Shown one piece after another: positions 6,152 to 15,221 of a stretch of 64,000 nucleotides of DNA. The notes beneath the pieces were generated by a model. It saw only the letters and a list, made by a program, of their open reading frames with translations. It was not told the DNA's origin and made no database searches. The position numbers were made by a program, and so were the translations under genes. Within the stretch, counting starts at the first letter, position 1. Each line of letters starts with the position of its first letter. Source of the stretch: Salegentibacter maritimus. Lineage in GTDB: Bacteria > Bacteroidota > Bacteroidia > Flavobacteriales > Flavobacteriaceae. The stretch is taken from the NCBI RefSeq assembly GCF_016236915.1, contig NZ_JAEHOK010000001.1, positions 1-64,000 of the forward strand. The letters are read 5' to 3'.

Positions 6152-7684
6152 ATGCTCCATATTGATAATACGCTTAACCTTGATGATTTTGAAAAGGTTT
6201 TATTTGAAAATGTTGAAATTCAGTCTTCTTCAAAAAATATTGAAACAATTGATGCCAGTTTTAACTTCCTAAAGGAGTTTTCTAAGAATAAGGTTATTTA
6301 TGGTGTTAATACGGGTTTTGGGCCTATGGCACAATATAAAATTAATGATAAAGACCGAATTCAACTTCAGTATAACTTGATAAGAAGTCACGCTTCAGGA
6401 TCTGGAAAGCCTATGGATCCTTTATATGTGAAATCACTAATGCTAGCCCGCCTAAATACCCTTTCCCTGGGTAAATCGGGCGTGCATAAGTCTGTAACAA
6501 GGCTTATGCAGCAACTTATTAATAAAAATATTACACCTTTAATTTTTGAACATGGTGGAGTAGGGGCATCAGGTGATTTAGTGCAACTGGCACATTTGGC
6601 CCTGGTTTTAATTGGGGAAGGGGAAGTTTTTTATAAAGGTAAGCTTAAGGATACTGCTGAAGTTTTTAAAATCGAGAACCTTGAACCTATTAAAGTCAAA
6701 ATAAGGGAGGGCTTGGCTTTAATGAATGGAACTTCGGCCATGACAGGTATTGGAATTGTAAATATTATATATGCCAGACGACTGCTAAACTGGTCGGTTT
6801 TTTGTTCTGCAGCTATCAATGAAATTGTACAGGCCTATGACGATCACCTGTCTGAAGAGCTTAATGCGGCCAAAAAGCATCTTGGTCAGCAACAGATTGC
6901 ACATAAAATGCGCGATCATTTAAAAGATAGCAAGCTAACCCGCGATCGCAACCGGCATTTATATACTGATACGGCCGATAAAAACACGTATTTTAAAGCA
7001 AAGGTCCAGGAGTATTACAGCCTGCGTTGTGTTCCACAAATTTTAGGGCCGGCATACGATACTATAGAATACACGGCAAAAATCCTAATTGAAGAGGTAA
7101 ACTCGGCTAACGATAATCCCATTATAGATGTAGAAAACAAACATGTGTATCACGGTGGAAATTTCCACGGAGATTATGTAGCGCTGGAAATGGATAAGTT
7201 AAAGTTGGTAGTAACTAAAATATCTATGCTGGCCGAAAGGCAGCTAAATTACCTGCTAAACAACAAACTAAACGATATTTTACCTCCTTTTGTAAACCTT
7301 GGAAAACTAGGACTTAATTTTGGCCTTCAGGGAGCGCAATTTACAGCGGTTTCTACCACAGCCGAAAACCAAACACTTTCCAACTCTATGTACATTCATA
7401 GTATCCCCAATAATAACGATAACCAGGATATTGTGAGTATGGGAACTAATGCAGCAAATATTACCAAAACAGTTATTGACAATGCTTTTGAAGTACTTTC
7501 TGTAGAAATAATTACTATTGTTCAGGCTTTACGTTATTTAAATTTTGACACAAAACTTTCTTCTAAAACCAAAAATATTTTGGAAGAATTAAACCTTATA
7601 ATTCCTGAAATAAAAGCAGATGCCCCTGGCTATAGAATAAATACAATGGTAAAAGAATATCTTAAAAATAACAAAGTATACTAA
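6152..7684 (+). CDS. Tyrosine ammonia-lyase (MIO-dependent aromatic amino acid lyase)
   Basis: This 510-residue protein converts L-tyrosine to 4-coumarate and ammonia, supplying the aryl starter. The Ala-Ser-Gly triad that forms the MIO cofactor is at 139-141 in GGVGASGDLVQLAHLA. The catalytic Tyr lies in VIYGVNTGFG (50-57). The substrate-selecting segment NLIRSHASG resembles, as I recall it, the characterised Flavobacterium johnsoniae tyrosine ammonia-lyase, as do SANDNPIIDV and NNNDNQDIVSMG. Histidine ammonia-lyase is the alternative, but the polyene context and overall similarity favour tyrosine. The start is set at the ATG because an upstream in-frame TTG at 6122 lies inside a promoter -7 box. 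First gene of a plus-strand operon that runs to 23430. Confidence 0.9.
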   Translation: MLHIDNTLNLDDFEKVLFENVEIQSSSKNIETIDASFNFLKEFSKNKVIYGVNTGFGPMAQYKINDKDRIQLQYNLIRSHASGSGKPMDPLYVKSLMLARLNTLSLGKSGVHKSVTRLMQQLINKNITPLIFEHGGVGASGDLVQLAHLALVLIGEGEVFYKGKLKDTAEVFKIENLEPIKVKIREGLALMNGTSAMTGIGIVNIIYARRLLNWSVFCSAAINEIVQAYDDHLSEELNAAKKHLGQQQIAHKMRDHLKDSKLTRDRNRHLYTDTADKNTYFKAKVQEYYSLRCVPQILGPAYDTIEYTAKILIEEVNSANDNPIIDVENKHVYHGGNFHGDYVALEMDKLKLVVTKISMLAERQLNYLLNNKLNDILPPFVNLGKLGLNFGLQGAQFTAVSTTAENQTLSNSMYIHSIPNNNDNQDIVSMGTNAANITKTVIDNAFEVLSVEIITIVQALRYLNFDTKLSSKTKNILEELNLIIPEIKADAPGYRINTMVKEYLKNNKVY

Positions 7685-7730
7685 GCTAAGTTTAAGCTTG
7701 AACCAAGCTTTGTCCAGAAACAAAAACCTT

Positions 7731-8462
7731 ATGAAATACGCTCTTGTTACCGGTGCTTCCCGCGGAATTGGAAAAGCAATAGCCATAGAACTGGCCAGAG
7801 AATTAAAGTATAATATTTTATTGAATTTTAATTCGAACCTGGAGGCTGCTATGGCTACAAAGGCATTGGTGGAAGCAGAAAAAGTACATTGCGAATTACT
7901 TCAATTTGATGTTGCTGATGCGAAATCGAGTGAAAATAGAATCGTGGAATTCCAAAAAAATAATCCCGATGCAGAAATTGAAGTTATTGTAAATAATGCA
8001 GGAATAACCCGCGACGGACTTTTTATGTGGATGAAACCTGAAGATTGGCATTCGGTAATAAATACAAGCTTAAACGGTTTTTATAATGTAACCCAACCAT
8101 TGTTAACAGCTATGTTGAAGAAGCGTTACGGAAGAATTATAAATATTGTATCTCTTTCGGGTGTAAAAGGAAATTCGGGTCAGGTAAATTATTCGGCGGC
8201 AAAAGGAGCATTAGTCGCAGCAACTAAAGCTTTAGCCCAGGAAATAGGAAAAAGAAAAGTTACCGTAAATGCGGTAGCTCCCGGCTTTGTGAATTCAGAA
8301 ATGACCGCCAATTTTGATGAAAAAGAGCTTAAAAAGCTAATTCCATTAAATAGGTTTGGAGAAGCCGAAGAAGTAGCCAATTTGGTAAGTTTCCTGGCGT
8401 CTAAAAAAGCATCCTATATTACCGGTGAAGTCATTAATATAAATGGCGGGCTTTATTCTTAA
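7731..8462 (+). CDS. 3-oxoacyl-ACP reductase, FabG-like SDR
   Basis: This 243-residue classical short-chain dehydrogenase has TGASRGIG (7-14) for NADP(H), NNAG (88-91), and the catalytic Ser141, Tyr154 and Lys158 (YSAAK). The C-terminal TGEVININGGLYS is FabG-like. It should reduce the 3-keto group of each newly extended acyl-ACP in polyene assembly. The start is the ATG preceding the glycine-rich motif; the upstream TTG at 7698 gives an implausible charged extension. It lies 46 bp after the ammonia-lyase and 3 bp before the acyltransferase gene. Confidence 0.9.
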   Translation: MKYALVTGASRGIGKAIAIELARELKYNILLNFNSNLEAAMATKALVEAEKVHCELLQFDVADAKSSENRIVEFQKNNPDAEIEVIVNNAGITRDGLFMWMKPEDWHSVINTSLNGFYNVTQPLLTAMLKKRYGRIINIVSLSGVKGNSGQVNYSAAKGALVAATKALAQEIGKRKVTVNAVAPGFVNSEMTANFDEKELKKLIPLNRFGEAEEVANLVSFLASKKASYITGEVININGGLYS

Positions 8463-8465
8463 ATT

Positions 8466-9344
8466 ATGGCAAACTGGAAAGGACAATCCCGCGGATCTGT
8501 ACTGGGTTTAAAGATTTATGTTTTTATCATTAAAACTTTTGGCCTTTATGTGTCCTATTTTGTACTTCTATTTGTAGCCCTTTATTTTGTGTTTTTTGCT
8601 TTTAACGCTACCAAAAGCGTTTATTTTTTATTTAGAAAACACCTTGGTTATTCTAAAATTGGGGCTATTTTTAATATCTATAAAAGTTATTTTACTTTCG
8701 GAAGAATTCAGTTGGACCGGGTGGCTATAGCTTCTGGTTTAAAACATAAGTACACCTTTGAATTTGATGGAATTCAACATATTCAGAATTTACTAAACCA
8801 AAAAAGAGGCGGGATTTTACTTACCGCACATATCGGTAATTTCAATCTGGCCAAACATTTTTTCGATAAGAAACACGATCATAATATTATAAACCTGGTG
8901 GTAACCGATTTGGAGCATGAAGAAATCAAAAATTACCTGGAGTCGGTTACCGGGAAATCGACCATTAAACTTATTGTTTTACAAGAAGATTTATCCCATA
9001 TTTTTAAAATGAACCAGGCACTTAAAAACAACGAATTACTTGTTTTTGCTGCTGACCGTTATACCCCCAAGGCCAAAACTTATACTGAATATTTTATGGG
9101 ACAAGCCGTGCAATTCCCCCAGGGGCCTTTTAAACTGGCTGCTCGTAATAATATTCCTGTGCTATTTGTGCATATAATGAGAGAACAAAATTTTCATTAT
9201 CATTTTTATGCCAGGCCTTATAATCCTGAGAAAAATGATGCTAAAAAATTATTAAAGGCTTATATTGAAAACCTGGAAATAATGGTAAAAAAATACCCGC
9301 ACCAGTGGTATAATTATTACGATTATTGGAACGATTTCAGTTAA
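8466..9344 (+). CDS. LpxL/HtrB-like lysophospholipid acyltransferase, active-site variant
   Basis: This 292-residue inner-membrane protein has an N-terminal membrane segment (about 18-46), then the lipid A acyltransferase-family domain. In LpxL-type enzymes a catalytic HX4D/E motif is expected; here it reads AHIGNFN, with His122 but Asn127 in place of the acidic residue. ADRY near residue 197 and the following FPQGPFKLA (FMGQAVQFPQGPFKLA) correspond to the conserved substrate-binding block. Such genes are standard in aryl polyene and flexirubin loci, where they may acylate the product or its lipid anchor. Whether the Asn form is active is not known from sequence. Confidence 0.8.
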   Translation: MANWKGQSRGSVLGLKIYVFIIKTFGLYVSYFVLLFVALYFVFFAFNATKSVYFLFRKHLGYSKIGAIFNIYKSYFTFGRIQLDRVAIASGLKHKYTFEFDGIQHIQNLLNQKRGGILLTAHIGNFNLAKHFFDKKHDHNIINLVVTDLEHEEIKNYLESVTGKSTIKLIVLQEDLSHIFKMNQALKNNELLVFAADRYTPKAKTYTEYFMGQAVQFPQGPFKLAARNNIPVLFVHIMREQNFHYHFYARPYNPEKNDAKKLLKAYIENLEIMVKKYPHQWYNYYDYWNDFS

Positions 9345-9355
9345 ATTAATTTACT

Positions 9356-9805
9356 ATGGAAGAAAATTTACTAAAAGAACCTATTTTAGAATTGGATAAA
9401 ATTTTGCAGTTAATTCCGCAAAAGCCACCTTTTGTGATGGTAGACAGTTTATTGGAGTATAATGATAAAATGGGAACTACGGGTTTCACCATTCCCACAG
9501 ATAATATTTTGGTTGAAAACGGTATTTTTTCTGAACCCGGGTTGATAGAACACATGGCACAAAGTATGTCGCTTTGGAGGGGATATCAGGGGTTTTTAAG
9601 CGGTCTTGATAAACCTAAAACCGGTTTTATTGGTTCGATTAAAGCAGTAGAGATTATGGAGTTGCCAAAATCGGGCAGTAAACTTATTACCCACGTAGAA
9701 ATATTGCATGAAATAATGAATGTAACTTCGGTGGGTGCTCGAACCCTGGATGAAAACGGAAAGCTTATAGCAACCTCTGAGATGAAAACTGTTACGGTAG
9801 ATTAA
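9356..9805 (+). CDS. ApeP-like 3-hydroxyacyl-ACP dehydratase (hotdog)
   Basis: This 149-residue protein has a FabZ/ApeP-like hotdog fold. The start LQLIPQKPPFVMVDSLL matches the family's 'IPhrpPmlliD' block. The helix PGLIEHMAQS places Glu65 where the catalytic acid of FabZ sits. The FabZ His of GHFPG is not present, as in ApeP-type dehydratases of aryl polyene clusters. Proposed role: dehydration of 3-hydroxyacyl-ACP to trans-2-enoyl-ACP, leaving the conjugated double bonds. A second, FabZ-like protein (15896-16267) in the same operon may form a pair with it. Confidence 0.82.
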   Translation: MEENLLKEPILELDKILQLIPQKPPFVMVDSLLEYNDKMGTTGFTIPTDNILVENGIFSEPGLIEHMAQSMSLWRGYQGFLSGLDKPKTGFIGSIKAVEIMELPKSGSKLITHVEILHEIMNVTSVGARTLDENGKLIATSEMKTVTVD

Positions 9806-9807
9806 TT

Positions 9808-10227
9808 ATGCTAGAGAAATCCCTTACCTCTATTACAAAACTTAAAGTTAGGTTTCACGAGTGCGACCCTTTGCAGATTGTTTGGCACGGCAATTACTTT
9901 AAATATTTTGAAGAAGCTCGGGAAGACTTTGGTAGGGAACACGGTATTTCTTACCTGGATGCCAAAGCCAAAGGCTATTCTACTCCCATTGTAAAATCTT
10001 TTTGTGAGCATAAATTACCTTTAAAATACAGCGATTCTTTTAGGGTAGAAACCACTTTTAAAAATTCTGAAGCAGCCAAAATTAATTTTTTGTATAAAAT
10101 TTACAAGGGAGAGCAATTAATTTGTACGGGGGAAACCCTACAGGTTTTTCTAGATGAAAAAGGGGAGTTAGTCCTAAATAATCCGCCGTTTTTCTTAGAT
10201 TGGAAAAAGAAAATGAACTTACCTTAA
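9808..10227 (+). CDS. YbgC/4-hydroxybenzoyl-CoA-type thioesterase
   Basis: This 139-residue hotdog thioesterase has the family motif ECDPLQIVWHGNYFKYFEEAR; Asp20 is the expected catalytic residue. It should hydrolyse an acyl thioester, either releasing the finished aryl polyene acid from its carrier or clearing misprimed ACP. Such a thioesterase is a standard member of aryl polyene loci. It starts 3 bp after the dehydratase, and its stop overlaps the next ATG (TAATG), indicating translational coupling. Confidence 0.87.
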   Translation: MLEKSLTSITKLKVRFHECDPLQIVWHGNYFKYFEEAREDFGREHGISYLDAKAKGYSTPIVKSFCEHKLPLKYSDSFRVETTFKNSEAAKINFLYKIYKGEQLICTGETLQVFLDEKGELVLNNPPFFLDWKKKMNLP

Positions 10228-11366
10228 TGAAGAAACTCTACTTGCTAGAAGATGCAATTATCTCGCCCATGGGATTTTCTACCCAGGAAAATATAAAGGC
10301 GATTCAGGAAGAACGGTCGGGATTGAGCCTACAGCATAAGCCTAAGATTACAAACGCTGCTTTTTATGCCGCAATTATAGACGAATCACAATTAAACAGT
10401 GCTTTCGCTAGTATTGGAGAAATAAAGGGGTATACCAAACTTGAAAAAATGATGCTGCTGGCAGTGCAGCAGATCCTGGCTAAAAATCCGGGCCTGGATT
10501 TAACCACAACAACCTTAATAATCACCACCACTAAAGGAAATATAAATCTGCTAAAAGATCCCGGTATTTTTCCTGAAAGTCGCATAAAGCTTAGCGAATT
10601 GGCAAAAACTATTGGCCAATTTTTCGGATTCACCCAAGACGCCATTATAATTTCTAATGCATGTATTTCCGGTGGGCTGGGCCTTGCTGTGGCAAAACGA
10701 TTAGGAAATACAGAAGAAATTAAAAATGCCATAGTGCTTGGCGGTGATTTGGTGAGCGATTTTGTGGTTTCCGGTTTTAATTCGTTTCAGGCCTTAAGTT
10801 CCAAACCTTGTAAGCCATTTTCCAAAGATCGCGACGGAATTAGCCTTGGTGAGGCAGCAGCAGCTATGCTAGTGAGTACAGAAAAACCAAAAACGTCTGA
10901 AAATATTGCATTAATTGGCGATGCTACGGTAAATGATGCCAACCATATTTCGGGACCATCCAGAACCGGGGAAGGTTTGTATCAAAGCATTCAAAAAGCC
11001 TTAAAAGAGGCTTCAATTTCTGCAAGCGACATAGATTTTTTATCGGCGCACGGCACAGCCACTATTTATAACGACGAAATGGAAAGCCAGGCTTTTCATA
11101 GATCTGCTTTACAAGATACCCCACTTCACAGTTTAAAAGCCTATTATGGGCACAGCCTGGGGGCCTCGGCCTTAATAGAAAGTATTGTCACTAAACATGC
11201 TATGCTGAAAAATGAATTATATGGCTCTAAAAATTTTGGTGAGTTAGGTGTTTCCTGGCCTTTGAATGTAGTTAAGGAGTATAGAAAGAAAGAAATTAAA
11301 TACGCACTAAAAACAGCTTCGGGCTTTGGAGGCTGCAATTTGGCTTTGGTTTTTAAAAAGGAATAA
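10227..11366 (+). CDS. Beta-ketoacyl-ACP synthase (first ketosynthase)
   Basis: This 379-residue KAS I/II-type enzyme has a full Cys-His-His triad: Cys146 in SNACISGG, His275 in SAHGTAT, and His309 in YYGHSLGAS. FSKDRDGISLGEAAAA is the usual KS block between Cys and His. It condenses malonyl-ACP with the growing chain. The start was chosen at the ATG overlapping the thioesterase stop; a start at 10200 would add nine residues from within that gene. Together with the ketosynthases at 12223 and 13403 it gives three KS-type proteins, a common number in aryl polyene loci, where one pair initiates and extends and another is more specialised. Confidence 0.9.
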   Translation: MKKLYLLEDAIISPMGFSTQENIKAIQEERSGLSLQHKPKITNAAFYAAIIDESQLNSAFASIGEIKGYTKLEKMMLLAVQQILAKNPGLDLTTTTLIITTTKGNINLLKDPGIFPESRIKLSELAKTIGQFFGFTQDAIIISNACISGGLGLAVAKRLGNTEEIKNAIVLGGDLVSDFVVSGFNSFQALSSKPCKPFSKDRDGISLGEAAAAMLVSTEKPKTSENIALIGDATVNDANHISGPSRTGEGLYQSIQKALKEASISASDIDFLSAHGTATIYNDEMESQAFHRSALQDTPLHSLKAYYGHSLGASALIESIVTKHAMLKNELYGSKNFGELGVSWPLNVVKEYRKKEIKYALKTASGFGGCNLALVFKKE

Positions 11367-11987
11367 ATGCAACAGGATTTCTACATAAAAGATTGGGTAA
11401 AAATAAAAAGCGGAAAGGTTTTCAATTCTAAAAATGAAATTTTCTCCTCTTCAGAGAAAGACCTCAATACCTTTTTAAAATCTATGTATGATTTTTTAGA
11501 ACTGAAATATCCTAAATTTCACAAAATGGATAATCTATCGAAATTGGGAATTTTAGGAACAGAAATTCTTTTTAGAGGGAAGGAAATTTCAGCAGATACT
11601 GCACTTATTTTTTCAAATAACGCGTCCAGCCTTGATATTGACAAGAAATTCCACGAAAGTATTTCAGGTTTTGCTTCCCCCGCACTTTTTGTTTATACGC
11701 TACCAAATATTGTTTTAGGAGAAATTAGTATAAAATTTAAACTGCAGAGTGAAAATGCATTTTTTGTTTCAGAAAGTTTTGATGCTGAATTACTTAAGAA
11801 TTATTCCGAAAGTTTATTGACTTCAGGAAAGGCACCCGAAGTGCTTTGTGGTTGGTTAGACTTGGAAAATGAGGAATATGATGTATTTTTGTGCTTGGTT
11901 TCTCAGGAAATAAATATTCCTTTTTCCGAAGAAAATCTCAAAAAAATATATTTTGCTGAAAATGAAAAACCTACAGGCCGAACTTAA
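11367..11987 (+). CDS. Short ketosynthase-like protein without catalytic residues
   Basis: This 206-residue protein resembles the N-terminal half of ketosynthases (PF13723-like). The recognisable core is MDNLSKLGILGTEIL, then TALIFSNNASSLD, then SPALFVYTLPNIVLGEI. The place where the KS cysteine would sit is replaced by ENAFFVSES, and the entire C-terminal half with both histidines is missing. The operon position between a KS and the ACP makes it likely to be a structural or scaffolding partner of the assembly line. Its reading frame overlaps the ACP start by 26 bp. Family members are conserved in flexirubin loci as 'hypothetical' or '3-oxoacyl-ACP synthase'; precise role unknown. Confidence 0.65.
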   Translation: MQQDFYIKDWVKIKSGKVFNSKNEIFSSSEKDLNTFLKSMYDFLELKYPKFHKMDNLSKLGILGTEILFRGKEISADTALIFSNNASSLDIDKKFHESISGFASPALFVYTLPNIVLGEISIKFKLQSENAFFVSESFDAELLKNYSESLLTSGKAPEVLCGWLDLENEEYDVFLCLVSQEINIPFSEENLKKIYFAENEKPTGRT

Positions 11988-12219
11988 AGAAAGTATTATC
12001 GAGCAGCTTAACCTGGAAGATATGGAACCGGGCGATATTAAAAACGATGAAGCGCTTTTTGGTGACGGATTAGGACTGGATTCTATAGATGCCTTAGAAC
12101 TTATTGTGCTTTTGGAAAAAGATTATGGAATAAAACTTACAGATCCTGCTCAAAGTCGTGAAATCTTTAAGTCTGTAAATAGTATGGCAGAATTTATTGA
12201 AGCTAACCGAACCAAATAA
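11962..12219 (+). CDS. Acyl carrier protein of the polyene assembly line
   Basis: This 85-residue acidic ACP has the phosphopantetheine site Ser41 in GLGLDSIDALEL. It carries the coumaroyl starter and the growing polyene. The ATG at 11962 was preferred to the TTG at 11953 because the latter adds only three residues. It overlaps the short KS-like gene by 26 bp and is followed after 3 bp by the main ketosynthase. No second ACP gene is seen in the operon. Confidence 0.92.
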   Translation: MKNLQAELKESIIEQLNLEDMEPGDIKNDEALFGDGLGLDSIDALELIVLLEKDYGIKLTDPAQSREIFKSVNSMAEFIEANRTK

Positions 12220-12222
12220 TAT

Positions 12223-13413
12223 ATGAATAAAGGGGTTGCCGTAACCGGAATGGGGATTATTTCTGCTATTGGCAACAATATAGAGGAGAATTATAGGTCG
12301 CTGCTAGCTTCGAACAGCGGTATTGGTTGTTCTGAATTTTTAAAAACTACCCATACAAATATACCGGTGGCAGAGATTAAAATCGCTAACGAAACCCTTT
12401 CAAAACACTTAAATTTATCTAAAAATCATAGCTTTACACGTGCTGCGCTACTGGGTAGTTTGGCTGCCAAAGAAGCCATTGAGCAGGCAGGGATAAAAAT
12501 TGATGATGAAACAGGTTTTATCTCGGGAACCAGTGTTGGTGGTATGGATGCCACCGAAAATCATTTTAAAGAATTTGTTGCCGGTAAAGCCGATAATAAA
12601 CGTTTTATCCGCTCACAGCACCCGGGCTTTACTACTGAAAAAATGGCCGAATACTTTGGAATTACAGGTTTTGTAAGTACCATTAGTACCGCTTGTTCAT
12701 CGGGTGCCAACGCAATTATGCTGGGGGCCAGGATGATTAAAGCAGGTAAATTAAAACGGGTAATTGTTGGTGGCACCGATTGTCTAACAAAGTTTACTTT
12801 AAATGGCTTTAATGCTCTAATGATTCTATCCAATAATCCGTGCCGGGCTTTTGATGAACATCGCAATGGGCTCAATCTGGGGGAAGGTGCGGCCTATTTG
12901 GTTCTGGAAGCCGAAGATATACTAAATGGGAAGCCTGTTTTAGGTAGGCTTAAAGGTTATGGCAATGCTAATGATGCGTTTCATCAAACCGCTTCTTCTG
13001 AAAATGGAGAAGGTGCCTATTTAGCGATGCAGGAAGCGATAAAATCGGCCGGGATTACTCCAGGAGAAATAGATTACATCAATGCTCATGGTACCGCCAC
13101 TAAAAATAATGATCTATCTGAGAGTAGGGCGATACAACGAATCTTTGAGGCTGGTATTCCAGATTTTAGTTCAACCAAAGCTTTTACTGGCCACAGCCTT
13201 GCCGCCGCCGGGGCTTTAGAGGCCGTTTATAGCTTGTTAAGCCTGAGCAAGCAGGAAATATATCCAAATCTTAACTTCTCACAAGCAATGCCTGAAACCG
13301 GACTAAAACCGGTTACCGAAGTGAAGCAAAAGAAACTAAATCTTGTTTTGTCAAATTCTTTTGGGTTTGGTGGCAATTGTACCTCTTTAATTTTTGCTAA
13401 AGATGAAGCCTAA
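12223..13413 (+). CDS. Beta-ketoacyl-ACP synthase II-like (FabF-type)
   Basis: This 396-residue ketosynthase has the complete triad: Cys158 in STACSSGANA, His289 in NAHGTATKNND, and His324 in FTGHSLAAAG. The N-terminal VAVTGMGIISAIG is typical FabF. Together with the Cys-less partner that follows (and overlaps it by 11 bp) it resembles a KS/chain-length-factor pair of type II polyketide systems, including the ApeO/ApeC pair of aryl polyene loci. Proposed function: iterative chain extension with malonyl-ACP. Confidence 0.92.
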   Translation: MNKGVAVTGMGIISAIGNNIEENYRSLLASNSGIGCSEFLKTTHTNIPVAEIKIANETLSKHLNLSKNHSFTRAALLGSLAAKEAIEQAGIKIDDETGFISGTSVGGMDATENHFKEFVAGKADNKRFIRSQHPGFTTEKMAEYFGITGFVSTISTACSSGANAIMLGARMIKAGKLKRVIVGGTDCLTKFTLNGFNALMILSNNPCRAFDEHRNGLNLGEGAAYLVLEAEDILNGKPVLGRLKGYGNANDAFHQTASSENGEGAYLAMQEAIKSAGITPGEIDYINAHGTATKNNDLSESRAIQRIFEAGIPDFSSTKAFTGHSLAAAGALEAVYSLLSLSKQEIYPNLNFSQAMPETGLKPVTEVKQKKLNLVLSNSFGFGGNCTSLIFAKDEA

Positions 13414-14461
13414 AATTTATATAAATAGTATTAGCAGTATTACGGCTCAAAGCAGAGATAAAGAAGAAAGCCCGGTTTCTTATTATAAATCTATATTTCC
13501 GGCAATTTCACCAAATTATAAGGACTATATAAAACCAATGACTTTAAGGCGAATGTCTAAAGCTATAAAAATGGGGATAAGTGCAGCAAAGATGGCTTTA
13601 CAGGAAGCTGAAATTGAAAATCCTGATGCCATTATCACAGGCACCGGGGAGGGCTGCAAACAAGACACCGAAAAGTTTCTTGAAAATTTAATAGACCAGG
13701 ATGAGCAATTAGTAACCCCAACTTCGTTTATTCAATCTACCCATAATACTGTTGGAGGTCAAATTGCTTTAAATCTTGGATGTAAAAATTACAATCTAAC
13801 CTATACGCAAAATTCGGCTTCTTTAGAAAGTGCTTTGTTTGATACCTATTTACAGTTTTTGGAAACCTCAGGAAAGAAATCGGTGTTGGTTGGGGGAGTA
13901 GACGAGCTTTCAGAGAAAATAACAGGCTTTAGAAACCTGGACGGCCAGTTAAAAACGGGTAAAATTCATAATTTAGATTTGTTTAAAGAAGCTTCTGCCG
14001 GCACCATTACTTCAGAAGGAGCACATTTTTTTATACTTTCAACAGAAAAAAGCGGCAATTGCTATGCAGAATTTAAGGATATTTCTATAAAAAATTCAAT
14101 TGAACCAGAACAAATAAATGCCGAAGTTGAAAATTTCCTTCATAAAAATAACCTTGGGATAGATGCTATAGACGCCATAGTTTTAGGTAAGAATGGGGAT
14201 AACAGATACGATTATTATTATAGCATTCTTCAGGACAGCCTGTTTAAAAACACCCTGCAGTTGGGTTATAAGCATTTGGTGGGCGATTATGATACAGCCT
14301 CGGGATTTGCAGTATATTTGGCCTGTAAAATTTTAAAAAGCGGAAGTATTTCTTCGGTAATGAAACTAAATACGCTTAGGCCGGGAAAAATAAAGAATAT
14401 TCTAATATACAATCAGTATCTTGGAAGTGATCACAGTTTAATTTTACTAAGTGCGGTTTAG
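13403..14461 (+). CDS. Chain-length-factor-like ketosynthase, catalytic residues lost
   Basis: This 352-residue KS-fold protein lacks the Cys and both His residues. The Cys position is in TYTQNSASL (Asn137), the first His block reads LGKNGDNR, and the second reads VGDYDTASG (Asp for His). Fold motifs such as VGGVDELSEKITGF and TSEGAHFF remain. By analogy with the chain-length factor of type II polyketide synthases and ApeC, it should dimerise with the KS at 12223 and set chain length without catalysing condensation. The ATG at 13403 lies inside the KS gene; the alternative TTG at 13394 adds three residues. Its stop overlaps the next gene's GTG. Confidence 0.85.
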   Translation: MKPKIYINSISSITAQSRDKEESPVSYYKSIFPAISPNYKDYIKPMTLRRMSKAIKMGISAAKMALQEAEIENPDAIITGTGEGCKQDTEKFLENLIDQDEQLVTPTSFIQSTHNTVGGQIALNLGCKNYNLTYTQNSASLESALFDTYLQFLETSGKKSVLVGGVDELSEKITGFRNLDGQLKTGKIHNLDLFKEASAGTITSEGAHFFILSTEKSGNCYAEFKDISIKNSIEPEQINAEVENFLHKNNLGIDAIDAIVLGKNGDNRYDYYYSILQDSLFKNTLQLGYKHLVGDYDTASGFAVYLACKILKSGSISSVMKLNTLRPGKIKNILIYNQYLGSDHSLILLSAV

Positions 14462-15221
14462 AATTATAAACACAATAATTATTCTCTTGTTGTTTGCAGG
14501 TTTGGTGTTAGCTTTTTTTGGGCTCGCATCATTTATATATGTGTTGGCTTTTATAGTTTTTTACCTTCTTTTTTTATTAACGGTGTCCACCAATGTTCGG
14601 TTTAATTTTTTTGTGAAATCGTTTAATGAAAATCCAGGTTTAAATAAGAAACAAGTGGCGATTACTTTTGATGATGGCCCGGTTGAAATTACCCTGGAAA
14701 TACTAAAAGTTCTTGCTAAATATAAGTGCAGGGCCGGCTTTTTTTGTATTGGAAAAAATATAGCAGCACAGCCTAAAATATTTAAAGAGATTATTAAAGC
14801 GGGTCATCTTGTTGGTAACCATACTTATACCCATACCCGTAAAATGGGGGCGTTAAGTGTTTCCAGAATGATTTGGGAAATACAGGAGTGCAATAAAATA
14901 GCCGAAGAAACTGCTGAGATAAAGATGAATTTGTTCAGGCCTCCTTTTGGGATAGTTAGTCCCAAAACCCAAAAAGCGCTTCAGGAAACCGGTTTGCAAT
15001 CGGTAGGTTGGAATATAAGATCTTTTGATGCGGTGCTTTCTTCAGAAGAAATTATTTTAAACAGGATTAAAAAAAGAATAAAACCCGGGGCGGTAATTCT
15101 TTTGCACGATAATAATGCTAAAACCGTTAAAATACTGGAACAGTTGTTGGTATTTTTGGAACAAAATAGTTACGAGGTTGTAAGACCCGATAAATTACTG
15201 AAAATTAATGCGTATTCTTAA
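14451..15221 (+). CDS. Membrane-anchored polysaccharide deacetylase family protein
   Basis: This 256-residue protein begins with two hydrophobic segments (about 6-48), then a complete NodB domain. Motifs: TFDDGP (72-77), NHTYTHTR (His124, His128), RPPFG (163-167) and VILLHD near 215. Catalytic residues are all kept. It is a regular member of flexirubin and aryl polyene loci in Bacteroidota; the substrate is not known, but a periplasmic N- or O-acetyl group on the lipid or glycan carrier is plausible. The start is GTG, overlapping the preceding stop by 11 bp, and the next gene overlaps its end by 14 bp, so translation is tightly coupled. Confidence 0.85.
   Translation: MRFRIINTIIILLLFAGLVLAFFGLASFIYVLAFIVFYLLFLLTVSTNVRFNFFVKSFNENPGLNKKQVAITFDDGPVEITLEILKVLAKYKCRAGFFCIGKNIAAQPKIFKEIIKAGHLVGNHTYTHTRKMGALSVSRMIWEIQECNKIAEETAEIKMNLFRPPFGIVSPKTQKALQETGLQSVGWNIRSFDAVLSSEEIILNRIKKRIKPGAVILLHDNNAKTVKILEQLLVFLEQNSYEVVRPDKLLKINAYS

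Noticed and set aside
10364-10732. 122-codon frame antisense to the first ketosynthase
   Set aside because: It is a shadow of the KS gene with no start signal and no family resemblance.
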